Positions 53,817 to 63,877 of a stretch of 64,000 nucleotides of DNA are shown here, piece by piece. The stretch covers positions 1-64,000 of the forward strand of contig NZ_LT671418.1 of the NCBI RefSeq assembly GCF_900130075.1. Direction: 5' to 3'. This DNA comes from Herminiimonas arsenitoxidans (GTDB taxonomy: Bacteria > Pseudomonadota > Gammaproteobacteria > Burkholderiales > Burkholderiaceae_D). The notes under the pieces were generated by a model. The model was not told where the DNA came from, did not search any database, and was given only the letters and a program-made list of their open reading frames with translations. Within the stretch, counting starts at the first letter, position 1, and each line of letters starts with the position of its first letter. Made by a program: the position numbers and the translations under genes.

Positions 53817-55193
53817 CTAGCGTATGCCACGGCCTGCCAGTGAATCCGGCGTAAAGTAATTTGCTGGATACGGGGCCACTTGGTAAAAACCGGGGTTGGT
53901 GCCACCCATCTGTTTGTTCTGGTTGCCGTAAATGCCGCGGTTCAGGTCGTACAGCAAGTAGTGGCCGGTACGCAATTCAGGTTTGTCGTATTGCTGCGTT
54001 GGCAGTAGTTGCATGGCGTGATGGACCTTGCCCGCGCTGTCAAGACCGTAGTAAGTCATGATGCTCCAGGAGTCTTCGTCCAGAGCAAAGATTTTCTTTT
54101 GCTGAACGTGGCGCTGACCCTGCTTCAGCGTACCTTCAACGACCCAGACGCGGTGCAACTCCCAACGCAGAAGATCGACGTTGCCAAAGTCTTTTGTGGA
54201 CTGTTCTTCGATAGGTGCACTGGAGAATTTGTAAGTGTTATAAGGCACGTACATTTCTTTCTTGCCGATCAATTTGAAATCGTATTTGTCCATCTTTCCA
54301 TCGAAGCCGTTGATCTCGTCAAACAGCAGGATGCCGCCTGACGTGGTCGCCACGGTATCGTACGAAAATTCGGGAGCCAATCGCACACGGCGCTGACCAG
54401 GAATGTAGCTCCATGCCACAGGATCTTTCTGATCGGTGCGCAGAAATTGATGGCGCATCTGCCCGCCACCAGCCTCTGACGGTGGATAGGTTGAGCGCGC
54501 AATCAGCGACCAGTAAGGTTTGTCTTCCGGTATCGAAGTAATCGTGTTGTCCCAGTAGGCGTTTTGATTCTCGACGATTTGATAGGACGTTTTGATCACC
54601 CTGCCGCCAGTGTCAACGATTACGGCATCGATGTCGCCCTTGGTGTTCGCGTGTTCGAATTTCAAGTTGGCATTCCACATTGCCTCGAAGCCCGATTTTG
54701 GAATCGGGAACGGTACTTGTGCATGAGCGCCTATCAGGCCGGGTGCAGTACCAACCAGTTTCGGACTCATCACGCGCTTGATGGTGTTTTCGTAGACGTA
54801 GTTGGGGAAGCAGGCTGTGCGGTGTGTCGGATAGACATCCATCGCATAGTTAGGATATCGCTGGAATAATTCCTTGGTACCGGCGTCGATCTTGTCAGCG
54901 TACTTGCTCAAATTGGCTGCGGTAATGCGGAACAGCGGTTTTTCATTGGGAAACGGATCGGGATAAGGTGCGCCGCCCGATGCGCCTTTGATTGGTTTGT
55001 AGCCTGCTATTGGTTTGCAGATGCCACCGTCCCAGGCGGGAATTGTGCCGTCTTTGTTTCCGGCTTTTTCTGCCCCCATCGGGGTGAGTGAAACGCCGAG
55101 TTCTTTGGCTTCTTCCGGCGTCGGCGCTGCGAGGGCAGAAGCCGTGATTAGAGTGCCTGTTGCGATCGCAATAAAGTAATTTCGGTAATTCAT
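53817..55193 (-). CDS. DUF1329 protein
   Basis: 458-residue exported protein with a signal peptide ending near residue 22 (ITASALAAPTPEEAKELG). The mature part has LGVSLTPMGAEKAGNKDGTIPAWDGG, typical of DUF1329, and APEFSYDTVATTSGGILLFDEINGFDGK. DUF1329 folds like LolB/outer-membrane lipoprotein-sorting proteins and is thought to handle hydrophobic molecules in the periplasm. It pairs with the DUF1302 barrel upstream. The window's left edge carries a second, damaged copy. GGAGA precedes the ATG. Confidence 0.9.
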   Translation of the reverse strand: MNYRNYFIAIATGTLITASALAAPTPEEAKELGVSLTPMGAEKAGNKDGTIPAWDGGICKPIAGYKPIKGASGGAPYPDPFPNEKPLFRITAANLSKYADKIDAGTKELFQRYPNYAMDVYPTHRTACFPNYVYENTIKRVMSPKLVGTAPGLIGAHAQVPFPIPKSGFEAMWNANLKFEHANTKGDIDAVIVDTGGRVIKTSYQIVENQNAYWDNTITSIPEDKPYWSLIARSTYPPSEAGGGQMRHQFLRTDQKDPVAWSYIPGQRRVRLAPEFSYDTVATTSGGILLFDEINGFDGKMDKYDFKLIGKKEMYVPYNTYKFSSAPIEEQSTKDFGNVDLLRWELHRVWVVEGTLKQGQRHVQQKKIFALDEDSWSIMTYYGLDSAGKVHHAMQLLPTQQYDKPELRTGHYLLYDLNRGIYGNQNKQMGGTNPGFYQVAPYPANYFTPDSLAGRGIR

Positions 55194-55277
55194 TTCTTGT
55201 CTCCAATGTTCAGAATTTGACGGCGGAAAATTTTCCCGCCGCTTTGCTCTTTATGTTTTTTCTATATGCAGGGATCG

Positions 55278-56969
55278 TTACATACTGGTTTTATATGTGA
55301 AGAAAATCCAGTTATGGTTGCTTTGTACGGCATTGCTGCCATTGGTGGTGGTGACCACGCCGGTGGCAGGATCGGTGTTGTAGCGCGAACGGGCTTCTGC
55401 ATATTTGAGTGAGAACTCATGCCGTGCCAGATATTTTCCGGTGAGGCCTATGCTCCATGACAGCGAACCTTCATTGCCACCACCCAGCGCTGGGCCGTTC
55501 CCCTTGATCTGATAACCCAGCGACGTAGGCATGGAAAGATCCCAGCCTGCCATCGCTTGTGGCCATTCTGGCGTGAAGCCGAGATTCATGCCCCAGGCAT
55601 CTTTGGTTGAGCATCCGTCACTCTTGCTTAGGCCAAGGCAAGAAGCGTAGCCTTCGCCGTAATAGAGTTGGGGATTGGATGTCACCTTGAGCAGGCGGCT
55701 GTAGTTAATTTCAGCCTGCACAGAACCGCCGGTCCATAAGGAGTTTCGTTGCAGCAAAGTGACGACGTTAACTAGCGCATGCATGGTGTCGCCTCGTGCG
55801 CCTTCGCTTTCTGCATACGTTGGATTGCTGCCGTTCGCGGGCATTACCGGATAGCCTGCGGCCGAATTCAGTGCGCTATTCTTGCGATAAGAAATTTCAC
55901 TACCCACATTGAGCGTACCGATGTTCTTGATCATACTGAAGCCGTACAGCTCGGTATCGCGCGCATATACCAGTCGAACTGCAGGGGCCGGTGCCACTTG
56001 CGTCATCGCCCATGGCAGTTTTTCGGTGAACTTACGGTAGTACAGCCCTGCGGACCCGGACAGCCAGCTCGGACTCCATCGCATGCTGAGGCCAAAATCG
56101 CCGCGTTTACGATCAGGACCTAAATCGGGACCGTTGGGAATATTGAAGCCGCCAGGAAAATTTGCTGCGTAGTCTGAGCGCGAACCGTCGCCAGACGCAA
56201 AGAAAGTTCCCCCCGGTACCAATCGATACGGCTTCCAGTCGAATGCATATTGGGCGGCGGCGGAAAGCTCGCTAGTCAGTTGTACTTGCGCCGACAACTG
56301 GGTCAATGGCAAGAACAGTTCCTTGGCTTCGGCACCGGGGCTGGTTGCTGCTTTGATGGTGTCGATAGGGCCTTGCGAATAGGCAATGCTGTTTGTGGCT
56401 GAATACAGCGATTCGCCCCAATACACATTGTGCTGACCCAGTTTGAACTTGACTGGTGTGCTGGCGATGTCGATGCTGCCGAATACGAAAGCATCGAGGA
56501 TTTCGCCCGAAGGTCCAGCCACATAACGTTTGGTATAGCCGTTGTAAGTGTTGTCTTTGTAATTGCCGTTGATGCCCTGTGCCGTAAGTGCAGGATTAGG
56601 GAAGGAACGTTTGTTGTAAGCGCCATCCCCCCAGAGTGCAGCGCTGACACGGAAGCCGAAATTGTTTTTGTAAACGAAGTCCAATTCGGACAGTACATCG
56701 AGACGATTGCTGACCATATCACCGCGGCCGAAACGGCCTTCGGTTTCATCGTAGGCAGGATTGTTGAGGAATGCGGGATTGATCTTGCCCGCACGCCAGC
56801 CACCGGTATAGCGGAATGAATTATCCCAGCGCAATTCGACGTCCGGATTATCAGTTTCTATTATGGCGGCCAGCACTGGTGTTGCAATGCTCGCAGCAAA
56901 AGCCATCGTGATTGATGATGCCAATATCGTTTTATATCTTTTGCTACTTGTTTTATTTTTTGTTGCCAT
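55278..56969 (-). CDS. DUF1302 outer-membrane beta-barrel protein
   Basis: 563-residue outer-membrane protein. A positively charged N-terminus and hydrophobic segment end near residue 34 (SIATPVLAA), followed by repeated amphipathic strands and a C-terminal aromatic pattern (NWIFFTYKTSM). DUF1302 proteins are found with DUF1329 in steroid, terpenoid and hydrocarbon degraders, and are presumed to be porins or uptake channels for hydrophobic compounds. A strong AGGAGGTGA lies before the ATG. The gene starts an operon half with DUF1329. Confidence 0.88.
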   Translation of the reverse strand: MATKNKTSSKRYKTILASSITMAFAASIATPVLAAIIETDNPDVELRWDNSFRYTGGWRAGKINPAFLNNPAYDETEGRFGRGDMVSNRLDVLSELDFVYKNNFGFRVSAALWGDGAYNKRSFPNPALTAQGINGNYKDNTYNGYTKRYVAGPSGEILDAFVFGSIDIASTPVKFKLGQHNVYWGESLYSATNSIAYSQGPIDTIKAATSPGAEAKELFLPLTQLSAQVQLTSELSAAAQYAFDWKPYRLVPGGTFFASGDGSRSDYAANFPGGFNIPNGPDLGPDRKRGDFGLSMRWSPSWLSGSAGLYYRKFTEKLPWAMTQVAPAPAVRLVYARDTELYGFSMIKNIGTLNVGSEISYRKNSALNSAAGYPVMPANGSNPTYAESEGARGDTMHALVNVVTLLQRNSLWTGGSVQAEINYSRLLKVTSNPQLYYGEGYASCLGLSKSDGCSTKDAWGMNLGFTPEWPQAMAGWDLSMPTSLGYQIKGNGPALGGGNEGSLSWSIGLTGKYLARHEFSLKYAEARSRYNTDPATGVVTTTNGSNAVQSNHNWIFFTYKTSM

Positions 56970-57049
56970 CTTTTGTCACCTCCTGTTTCGTTGATTTGTC
57001 ATGCCTGAATCCGAGGTCATGTCGGAAAATGCACGTTCTCCTTTTTGGT

Positions 57050-58645
57050 TTATGAATGTTGTTGAATGAGTTCCGCTGCGCGCATGGCGATGGCCATTGC
57101 CGGGCCGTTGGTGTTGCCCGATATCAGTGTGGGCATGATTGATGTGTCCACCACACGCAATCCCTGTACACCTCTTACGCGTAGTTGCGGATCGACTACT
57201 GATGCAGCGTCGGCTCCCATGCGGCAGGTGCCTGCGACATGAAATGCGGTCGAGCCACATTTGAAATAGGCGTCGACAATTTCTTCATCGGATGCATAAG
57301 CGGCGCCGGGTATGGTTTCTTCGACTACGTAAGGACGCAAGGCTGGCTGCGTGATGATCTTGCGCATCAGACGCAGTAAATCGGCGGAGTGACGTCGGTC
57401 GGTGTCGGTGCTTAGATAATTGACATCAATACTCAGTGGCGCATCTGGCTTGGTGCTGGTGATTGTCACTGAACCCTCGCTGGTGGGCCTGGTGAAATAG
57501 GCTGCCCATGTCATGCCATGTTCTTTTTCAAGAACGATCTTGCCGTCGGTAATGGCAATCGAATACATGCCCATGCCGATTTGCGCGTTGGGTCGGTCAA
57601 GATCCGGATTGGTTTTCACGAGTGCACAGACTTCATGCGCTGCATGGGTCAGGGGGCCGCGACCACGCGCATAGTAATTAAGGAGATTCTTGGAAAGCCG
57701 CATGCCGGAAAATTCAGCATTGAGACTGCCACTCTTCAAGCGTGTCTGCATCATCATCGTCCGATGTTCCAGCATATGGCGGCCTACACCCGGTGAATCC
57801 TGCAGAACGCTGATGCCAAGCTTGGCAAGTTCCGCGCCGGGGCCGATGCCGGATAGTTGCAGCAGTTTTGGTGAATGTAGTGCGCCAGCAGCAAGAATTA
57901 CTTCACGACGAGCACGTATGAAGGACACTTCGCCTGTACTTCTATCGCGGACTTGGACGCCGCTAGTCACGCGATCTTCGAACGTGATGTGCAAGACGTC
58001 AGTGCCGGTACGTATGCTCAGATTGGATCTGGATGCTGCAGGTGCAAGAAATGCCTTGGCCGAACTCCAGCGGCGACCACGCCAGATCGTGCGTGGCTGA
58101 TAGCCGACACCGGTATCACCAGAATTAAGATCGGCGACGCGCGGCACACCGATTTGCTCGGTGGCCTTGATCACCGCTTCGCACAGTGGATCGCCTGGAG
58201 GGTGCACAGATATCTTGAGTGGACCGCCGGCACCGCGCCATTCATCCGCGCCCAGTTCATGGTCTTCCATCTCCTTGAAGCATCGCCCAATGTCGCGCCA
58301 TCCCCAACCGGTGCAGCCAGCAGCTTCCCAGTCATCGTATTCGGATGGCAGGCCGCGCATGTAAACCATCCCGTTGATGGAGCTGGAACCGCCGAGTACG
58401 CGGCCCTTGAGCCAGTCTTCTTCGGGGCGTCCTGATCCCTGCGATGCCTTATAACTCCAGAGATGCGGATTGCCGGGCGTCAGCATCATGCCAATCCCGC
58501 GTGGCATCTGTATCAGTGGGCTTGTGTCGAGATGGCCGCTTTCAATCAGTAGCACCGATTTGGAGCCATCAACTGAAAGTCGTTCTGCCAGTACGCAGCC
58601 GGAAGAGCCGGCGCCGACGACGATATAGTCAAATTCTTTTGTCAT
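57050..58645 (-). CDS. GMC-family FAD oxidoreductase (alcohol/choline dehydrogenase-like)
   Basis: 531-residue GMC flavoprotein. It has the FAD motif YIVVGAGSSGCVLAERL at the N-terminus, GGSSSINGMVYMRG, and the C-terminal catalytic His in STAFHVAGTCRMG with the partner Asn in ISGNTNGPAMAIAM. The family oxidises alcohols to aldehydes or ketones, passing electrons to quinones or oxygen. With the aldehyde dehydrogenase gene upstream it gives an alcohol-to-acid pair, which fits oxidation of a P450-made or natural alcohol. Confidence 0.92.
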   Translation of the reverse strand: MTKEFDYIVVGAGSSGCVLAERLSVDGSKSVLLIESGHLDTSPLIQMPRGIGMMLTPGNPHLWSYKASQGSGRPEEDWLKGRVLGGSSSINGMVYMRGLPSEYDDWEAAGCTGWGWRDIGRCFKEMEDHELGADEWRGAGGPLKISVHPPGDPLCEAVIKATEQIGVPRVADLNSGDTGVGYQPRTIWRGRRWSSAKAFLAPAASRSNLSIRTGTDVLHITFEDRVTSGVQVRDRSTGEVSFIRARREVILAAGALHSPKLLQLSGIGPGAELAKLGISVLQDSPGVGRHMLEHRTMMMQTRLKSGSLNAEFSGMRLSKNLLNYYARGRGPLTHAAHEVCALVKTNPDLDRPNAQIGMGMYSIAITDGKIVLEKEHGMTWAAYFTRPTSEGSVTITSTKPDAPLSIDVNYLSTDTDRRHSADLLRLMRKIITQPALRPYVVEETIPGAAYASDEEIVDAYFKCGSTAFHVAGTCRMGADAASVVDPQLRVRGVQGLRVVDTSIMPTLISGNTNGPAMAIAMRAAELIQQHS

Positions 58646-58714
58646 TCCGGTTTTCTCATCTTTCTTGTGTCAAGTTGTTGAAGGCCTTTCGTCAAACTCA
58701 GCGCGCGTAGCGGA

Positions 58715-60205
58715 TCAGCCAAGCGGATAGGTAATCGATTTATCCAGCATGAATTCATTGAGCCAGGCGGGACCGAATTCGCGACCGATGCCCGAGTGTT
58801 TGTAGCCGCCGAATGGTGCCTTCACGAAAAGATCTCCGGTGCCGCCATTGATGGAGACACCACCGGTCCGCAGTCGCAAAGCCATGCGATAGGCGGCAGC
58901 GCGGTCAGTTGACATCACTGCGCCGCTAAGACCGAAACGTGAATCGTTGGCCAGTGCAATGGCTTCTTCATCTGTGTCGTAGCCGATTACCACGCCTATC
59001 GGACCGAACACTTCTTCCTGTGCGATGGCGGAGCGGTTATCGACGTCGTCGAATAACGTAGGCTCAAAAAAGTAACCGCGCTTGTGTTCAGCAGGACGCT
59101 TGCCGCCAACGACTAGACGCGCACCGCCGGCTAGCGCTTTTTCTACATAGCTTTCTGTTTTCTGACGTGCGGCTTCGCGGATGAGCGGACCGACGATGAC
59201 GGAAGGATCGGCTGGATTACCCATCTTCAAGGTGCTGACGATCTGTTTGACGATTTCGACGAATTGCGCACGGATCGAGTTGTGCACGATATAGCGTGTC
59301 AGCAAGGCGCAGCCCTGACCGGCATGCAAGGTAAAGGAGAAGGCAGCAGTTCCAGCCGCTTTCATCAGGTCGGCGTCGGGGCGCACGATCAAGGCAGACT
59401 TGCCACCCAATTCCAGATACACGCGCTTTAGAGTCGGTGCAGATTGCGTAAGAATCGCTGCACCTACTTTGTCTGAACCGGTAAAGGTGACCAGATCGAC
59501 GCGCGGATCGCTGGTCAGCAGAGTGCCGACTTCAGGTCCGCCATTGATGATGTTGAATGTCCCTTTAGGCAGGCCGCTTTCTTCAATGATCTGGCCTAGC
59601 AACAAGGCCGAGAACGGTGTGAATTGCGAAGGCTTCAGCACCACGGTATTGCCAGTCAGTAGTGCTGGTACGGACTTCACGACATTCAGAAAGAACGGAT
59701 AGTTATATGGCGTGATGCCGGCCACCACACCATACGGTTCGCGGATGATGACGCCACCAGCGAAGATGTCGCCGCCAGCGGGATCGAAAGGATTGGGCTT
59801 TAGTTCTATCGGCGAAGGTTCTGGTGCGATTCTTTGTGCCAGTTCAATCGCATAGTCGATGGCATCCAGTGCGCCTTGAAATTGCGCGCTTTGCATCAGC
59901 ATGTAGACTGCGCCGACTTCAGCTGTCAGTAGTGCTTTGATTTCTTCGGAACGGCTGACGATGGCTGCCTTGAACTTGCGGATCACTGCAATGCGTGCGT
60001 CCATCGACATACGCGGCCATGGCCCGGTATCGAAGGCATGGCGGGCAGCGGCGATGGCGGCATCGACCTCGACCTTACCGCCGACAGGTGCTTCACCGAT
60101 AATTTCTTCAGTTGCAGGATTGACGATGGCTTCAAAGCCGACGGAAGGTGAGACCCAAGTGCCGTCTATAAAAAGTTGTTTGATATTGGTAAACGGAATG
60201 CTCAT
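58715..60205 (-). CDS. Aldehyde dehydrogenase
   Basis: 496-residue NAD(P)-dependent aldehyde dehydrogenase. Glu265 in LELGGKS and the nucleophile Cys299 in GQGCALLTR are in place; the cofactor motif FTGSDKVG is at 241-248, and the C-terminal FGGYKHSGIGREFG is typical. It converts an aldehyde to the acid that a ligase or CoA-transferase can then activate. GAGGA precedes the ATG. Confidence 0.93.
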   Translation of the reverse strand: MSIPFTNIKQLFIDGTWVSPSVGFEAIVNPATEEIIGEAPVGGKVEVDAAIAAARHAFDTGPWPRMSMDARIAVIRKFKAAIVSRSEEIKALLTAEVGAVYMLMQSAQFQGALDAIDYAIELAQRIAPEPSPIELKPNPFDPAGGDIFAGGVIIREPYGVVAGITPYNYPFFLNVVKSVPALLTGNTVVLKPSQFTPFSALLLGQIIEESGLPKGTFNIINGGPEVGTLLTSDPRVDLVTFTGSDKVGAAILTQSAPTLKRVYLELGGKSALIVRPDADLMKAAGTAAFSFTLHAGQGCALLTRYIVHNSIRAQFVEIVKQIVSTLKMGNPADPSVIVGPLIREAARQKTESYVEKALAGGARLVVGGKRPAEHKRGYFFEPTLFDDVDNRSAIAQEEVFGPIGVVIGYDTDEEAIALANDSRFGLSGAVMSTDRAAAYRMALRLRTGGVSINGGTGDLFVKAPFGGYKHSGIGREFGPAWLNEFMLDKSITYPLG

Positions 60206-60282
60206 TGCTCAATGTCCTCAGGTTGATATTGGGTATCGCCTCATCGGCGACGGTAGGGGCTTGGTGGTTCGGGCTGAAAGAA

Positions 60283-61032
60283 TCAGACGCCGCGCAGCTC
60301 GATCAGGTCGACATTCGCTTCGCGCGGCAAATCCAGTACACGTACCAGATAGTCGGCCACGGTCTTTGGCGACATACCAGCGCCGACGGCGGCGGCATGC
60401 CCAGAGGCCTGAATGGCAGCTATGAATTTATCCAGCATGCCGGGTGCCCACTTTGCTGCGCTTTCATTGCCTGTCATGGCACCGACACGTAATGCGCTGA
60501 CGCGGATTTTGTCTTCTCGCAATTCGGTGCGCAGACCTTGGGTTAGGCTTTCCAGTGCAGCCTTGGAGGATGCGTACACGCTCAGATAAGGGAATGGATT
60601 GCGCACCGATTCAGACGTGATATTGACGATGTCGCCGTTGCCACGATGGCGCATGAGAGGAATTGCTGAGCGGATGCAGAAAGCGGCGCCGATGACATTG
60701 GTAGCAAACGTTGACTGTAATTCGTCGTCGCTGGCGTCTTCTAGTCGAAACGGCGTGTAAATGGCGGCATTGTTGATCAGGATGTCGACGCCGCCGAAAA
60801 CTTGCGTCACCTTGGCAAACGCAGCACGTACCTGATCCGATTGTGAGATGTCGCAGACTATGGGGAGCGTCTGCTTGCCTATTTCGGCGGCTGTTTTTTC
60901 CAGAGTGGACAAAGTGCGTCCAAGGATGGCTACCTGCGCACCTTGCTGTGCAAATCGCAGCGCTATTTCGCGACCCAAGCCAGTTGCTGCGCCTGTGACG
61001 ACCGCAATTTTCCCTGTCAATGTTCCGACCAT
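60283..61032 (-). CDS. Short-chain dehydrogenase/reductase
   Basis: 249-residue classical SDR. It has TGAATGLGREIALRF, NNAAIYTPF, the catalytic ITSESVR and YASSK, and a shorter C-terminus without the usual D-G-G motif (ends EANVDLIELRGV). It is the first gene after an operator at 61134 and probably leads the transcript covering the aldehyde dehydrogenase, GMC oxidoreductase, DUF1302 and DUF1329 genes. GGAGA precedes the ATG. Confidence 0.88.
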   Translation of the reverse strand: MVGTLTGKIAVVTGAATGLGREIALRFAQQGAQVAILGRTLSTLEKTAAEIGKQTLPIVCDISQSDQVRAAFAKVTQVFGGVDILINNAAIYTPFRLEDASDDELQSTFATNVIGAAFCIRSAIPLMRHRGNGDIVNITSESVRNPFPYLSVYASSKAALESLTQGLRTELREDKIRVSALRVGAMTGNESAAKWAPGMLDKFIAAIQASGHAAAVGAGMSPKTVADYLVRVLDLPREANVDLIELRGV

Positions 61033-61133
61033 TTTTGTCTCCTTTTTTGTTGGTACGCCTTGTTGCGTAATTCCAAAAGGCGGGTTTTATATTTTTATAG
61101 CTGCGCTACTTTGATTCAGATAATAACTTAAAA

Positions 61134-61152
61134 AAATGAAATGTCATCAGTT
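61134..61152. promoter_or_regulatory. 19-bp inverted-repeat operator (site 12)
   Basis: AAATGAAATGTCATCAGTT, 12 of 16 positions, 101 bases before the SDR start on the minus strand. The 445-base gap 61033-61477 holds this site and a terminator and nothing else recognised. Confidence 0.5.
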
Positions 61153-61334
61153 ATTTAAAATATTGCGTAATTATTTTTAATAAAATAAACGCAATATGTT
61201 GTTTCCATTTTTAATGTTATTTGCGTTTATTCGCTCTGTTAAGCGGATGTGGAAGAAGTAAGGCTGGTCAAGTACACGGCATGTATTTGCAAGAAATGAT
61301 GGAGGCGAGGGGCGAAGAGATTTATCCATCAAGG

Positions 61335-61375
61335 ATAAAAAAGCCCTATGCAATCGAGATAAATTTGCATAGGGC
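61335..61375 (-). terminator. Terminator after the CoA-transferase gene
   Basis: Perfect 11-bp stem GCCCTATGCAA / TTGCATAGGGC (61343-61375) with an 11-base loop. The A-rich run before it provides T on the minus-strand transcript. Confidence 0.88.
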
Positions 61376-61477
61376 AATCACACATTTGAGGACGGCGGCA
61401 ACAGAAAACTAGCGAACGGGATTACGGCTCACCAGTAAATCTGAGCGCACGCCCCGAGTAGTTGCTTGGAGTAGTAC

Positions 61478-63721
61478 TCAAGCAACGATGCCGCGTGCGA
61501 ACAGATCATCGATGGCGTCGACCCTCAGACCGAATTCCTCCAGCAGTTCTCGGCTGTGCTGACCTAGCGTCGGTGCGGCGCGCTCGATGCGTGTCTGCAT
61601 GTCGCTGAAATTCCAGATCGAACCTGTTTGTCTGAGCTTGCCGTAATGCAGATGATCGGTATCGGCGAGCAGCCTCATTTCCAGATTGAGCGGATCGTCA
61701 AGGAAGGTTTCACGATTATCGAGTGCGAGCTTGACCGCTTCCGCACCGGCATTGTGTACTTGTGCAATGGCATGCTGAGCCGACATGGATGCAAACCATG
61801 TGTCCAGTTCCTTGCCTTCAGCTTGACTATGCAGATGATCTAGCATGCCTGGGCCTTCTGCCACCAACGAGATCCAGCCATCGCTGCATTGATAGATGCG
61901 CCGTCCCGGACTCACGCCCAGTTGCATTTCATCGATGCGAGGATAGGGCGTCAGCGTGCCGTCCGGTTTCATCATCGTTTCACCAGTAGTCAATATGGCG
62001 GCGCCATAGAGCGATGCATCGACGAACTGGCCGTCGCCAGTTTTATCGCGATGCCTGAGTGCTGCTAGTGTCGCTAGCAGAGAACCCATCGCACAGAGAT
62101 GATCGAACATGCCATAGCGGAACCAGATCGGCGGATTGCTTGCGCTGCTGCCTTCGATTTCCCAGCCGCTGCCGGATTGAACAGTAGGGTCGAGGCCAGG
62201 CCAAGTTTGCCATGGTCCTTCAAGACCGTATGCGCTGACGTGGGAGTAAATGATGTCGGGCTTGATTGTCTTTAGGCTGTCATAGCCGAGGCCGAGTTTG
62301 TCGGCGGCCGGCATGCGCAGATTGTGATGAACCACATCAGCCCATGCGACCAGTTTTTCGACGATGGGGCGCGCTGCTGGGTCTTTGATATTCAGAGCAA
62401 GTACACGCTTGTCGCGCTGCGCGGACATAAAGGCCCAACTACCCATACGCAAACTATCGCCGTTCACGGGTTCTACCTTGATGATTTCTGCACCCAGATG
62501 CGCGAGCATCATCGGTGCCAACGGACCAGCGACAAACATGCCGAAGTCGAGGACCTTCAGTCCTTGTAACGGGTATTGCGGTGGTGTGCCTGCGTTGCTT
62601 GGCCAGCTTCTTGATCGAGGCTGCCATTGTGCGAATACCTCTTCTTGATGCTGACCTGGTCGCGGAGCCGGACCTGATACGTGCGGTGTTGGTGAAATAC
62701 GTAGCGGTGGTCCGGGTTGTCGCACCGGACCATGCTCTGGATCGTTCACTTCGACTACATAAGCGTTGGCAATAGCCTGCTCTTCTGTATAAGCGCTGCC
62801 AAAGGACTCTACCGGCATGACCGGGAGATCGGCAGCGCGCATTTCTGCTACCCAGAAATCACGTGGACGCGTTTTGAAGATGAGGGCATTGGCACCACAG
62901 TTGGGTGCACTAATGATCTTGGGTCTGCTGGCATTGGCAGCGGCCAGCTCCTCTGGCGACATCGCTTCCAGCGCAGCTTTCATGGTGGGGGCGGAATCGG
63001 GCGGCGGGGTATGCGCCTGTAACCATAAGCCGTCAGCGCATTGATAAATGGTAGATCCTGATTCCTTGCGTATCCAGGATTCAGAAGAGCGATCTGGATG
63101 TTCGGTGCGAAACCAGTATTGCATCATCGGTACCAGCGCGCCCTGGATCAGACTGGTGCTAACGGCACCCGCGATGCCGCTGCGATCGCGTACCCGCAAG
63201 CGTGCCACCAGTCCGTTGGCAGCAAGATAGGCTGCCGTCCAACTACCTAGTGGAAAACGGTAGTACATGGGGCCGCTACGTCGCGCTGGCATATGTTCGT
63301 CGAACACGCCCATTTGCGCGAGTACTAATGCATCGTCAACCGATGTTTCTGCTAAAGGATGTCCCGGCGGATAACTGCCAATGGCGCTAACGATTAACTG
63401 CGGTGAGAATTTTCTCAGCGTCGCATCGTCTAGCCCTGCTGCAATAGCGCGTTCCGGCGTGTAATCGTGTATCAGTGCATCGGCGCTGGCTAGAAGTTGA
63501 TTGAAGCTTAGGCGTTGTTCGGCATCGTTGATATCCAGCACCACGCTGCGTTTGCTACGGTTCCATACCGGTGCGCCGGGTATCTGCCGTTTCGGAGATG
63601 TACCAGGCGGTTCGACCATAACGACATCGGCGCCGAGTTCGGCAAGCAGTAGGGCGGCAATGCTGCCAGCCATGCCTTGCGAGAGATCAATGATGCGTAC
63701 ATCTGAAAAAATGCCGTCCAT
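61478..63721 (-). CDS. Double-domain family III CoA-transferase (CaiB/BaiF-like)
   Basis: 747-residue protein made of two CaiB/BaiF modules, about residues 1-365 and 385-747, joined by a proline-rich linker. The first has MAGSIAALLLAELGADVVMVE and the second LDFGMFVAGPLAPMMLAHLGAEIIKVE. An aspartate in the position of the catalytic one of formyl-CoA transferase is visible in both halves (Asp130 in VDDALVLAQMG and Asp511 in GLDPTVQSGSG). It should transfer CoA between acids, a route that avoids ATP. It is a single gene with its own terminator and an amidohydrolase gene upstream. Two such domains are normally on one homodimer; the fusion makes an internal pair. Confidence 0.9.
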   Translation of the reverse strand: MDGIFSDVRIIDLSQGMAGSIAALLLAELGADVVMVEPPGTSPKRQIPGAPVWNRSKRSVVLDINDAEQRLSFNQLLASADALIHDYTPERAIAAGLDDATLRKFSPQLIVSAIGSYPPGHPLAETSVDDALVLAQMGVFDEHMPARRSGPMYYRFPLGSWTAAYLAANGLVARLRVRDRSGIAGAVSTSLIQGALVPMMQYWFRTEHPDRSSESWIRKESGSTIYQCADGLWLQAHTPPPDSAPTMKAALEAMSPEELAAANASRPKIISAPNCGANALIFKTRPRDFWVAEMRAADLPVMPVESFGSAYTEEQAIANAYVVEVNDPEHGPVRQPGPPLRISPTPHVSGPAPRPGQHQEEVFAQWQPRSRSWPSNAGTPPQYPLQGLKVLDFGMFVAGPLAPMMLAHLGAEIIKVEPVNGDSLRMGSWAFMSAQRDKRVLALNIKDPAARPIVEKLVAWADVVHHNLRMPAADKLGLGYDSLKTIKPDIIYSHVSAYGLEGPWQTWPGLDPTVQSGSGWEIEGSSASNPPIWFRYGMFDHLCAMGSLLATLAALRHRDKTGDGQFVDASLYGAAILTTGETMMKPDGTLTPYPRIDEMQLGVSPGRRIYQCSDGWISLVAEGPGMLDHLHSQAEGKELDTWFASMSAQHAIAQVHNAGAEAVKLALDNRETFLDDPLNLEMRLLADTDHLHYGKLRQTGSIWNFSDMQTRIERAAPTLGQHSRELLEEFGLRVDAIDDLFARGIVA

Positions 63722-63793
63722 ATTTTGTCTCCATTATGTTTCTCGATAGATTCTTGTTTTTCTCGACTTTGCTGTTGCGAAACTCTGAAAAAA

Positions 63794-63832
63794 ATAAAAA
63801 AACCCCCATGCAAACGAGGAGCCTGCATGGGG
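63794..63832 (-). terminator. Terminator after the amidohydrolase gene
   Basis: Perfect 9-bp stem CCCCATGCA / TGCATGGGG (63804-63832) with an 11-base loop, preceded by an A-rich run that gives the T tail on the minus strand. Confidence 0.87.
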
Positions 63833-63877
63833 AAATCACATCACATCTGAAGAATGGAACGGTGCTACATAATTAAT

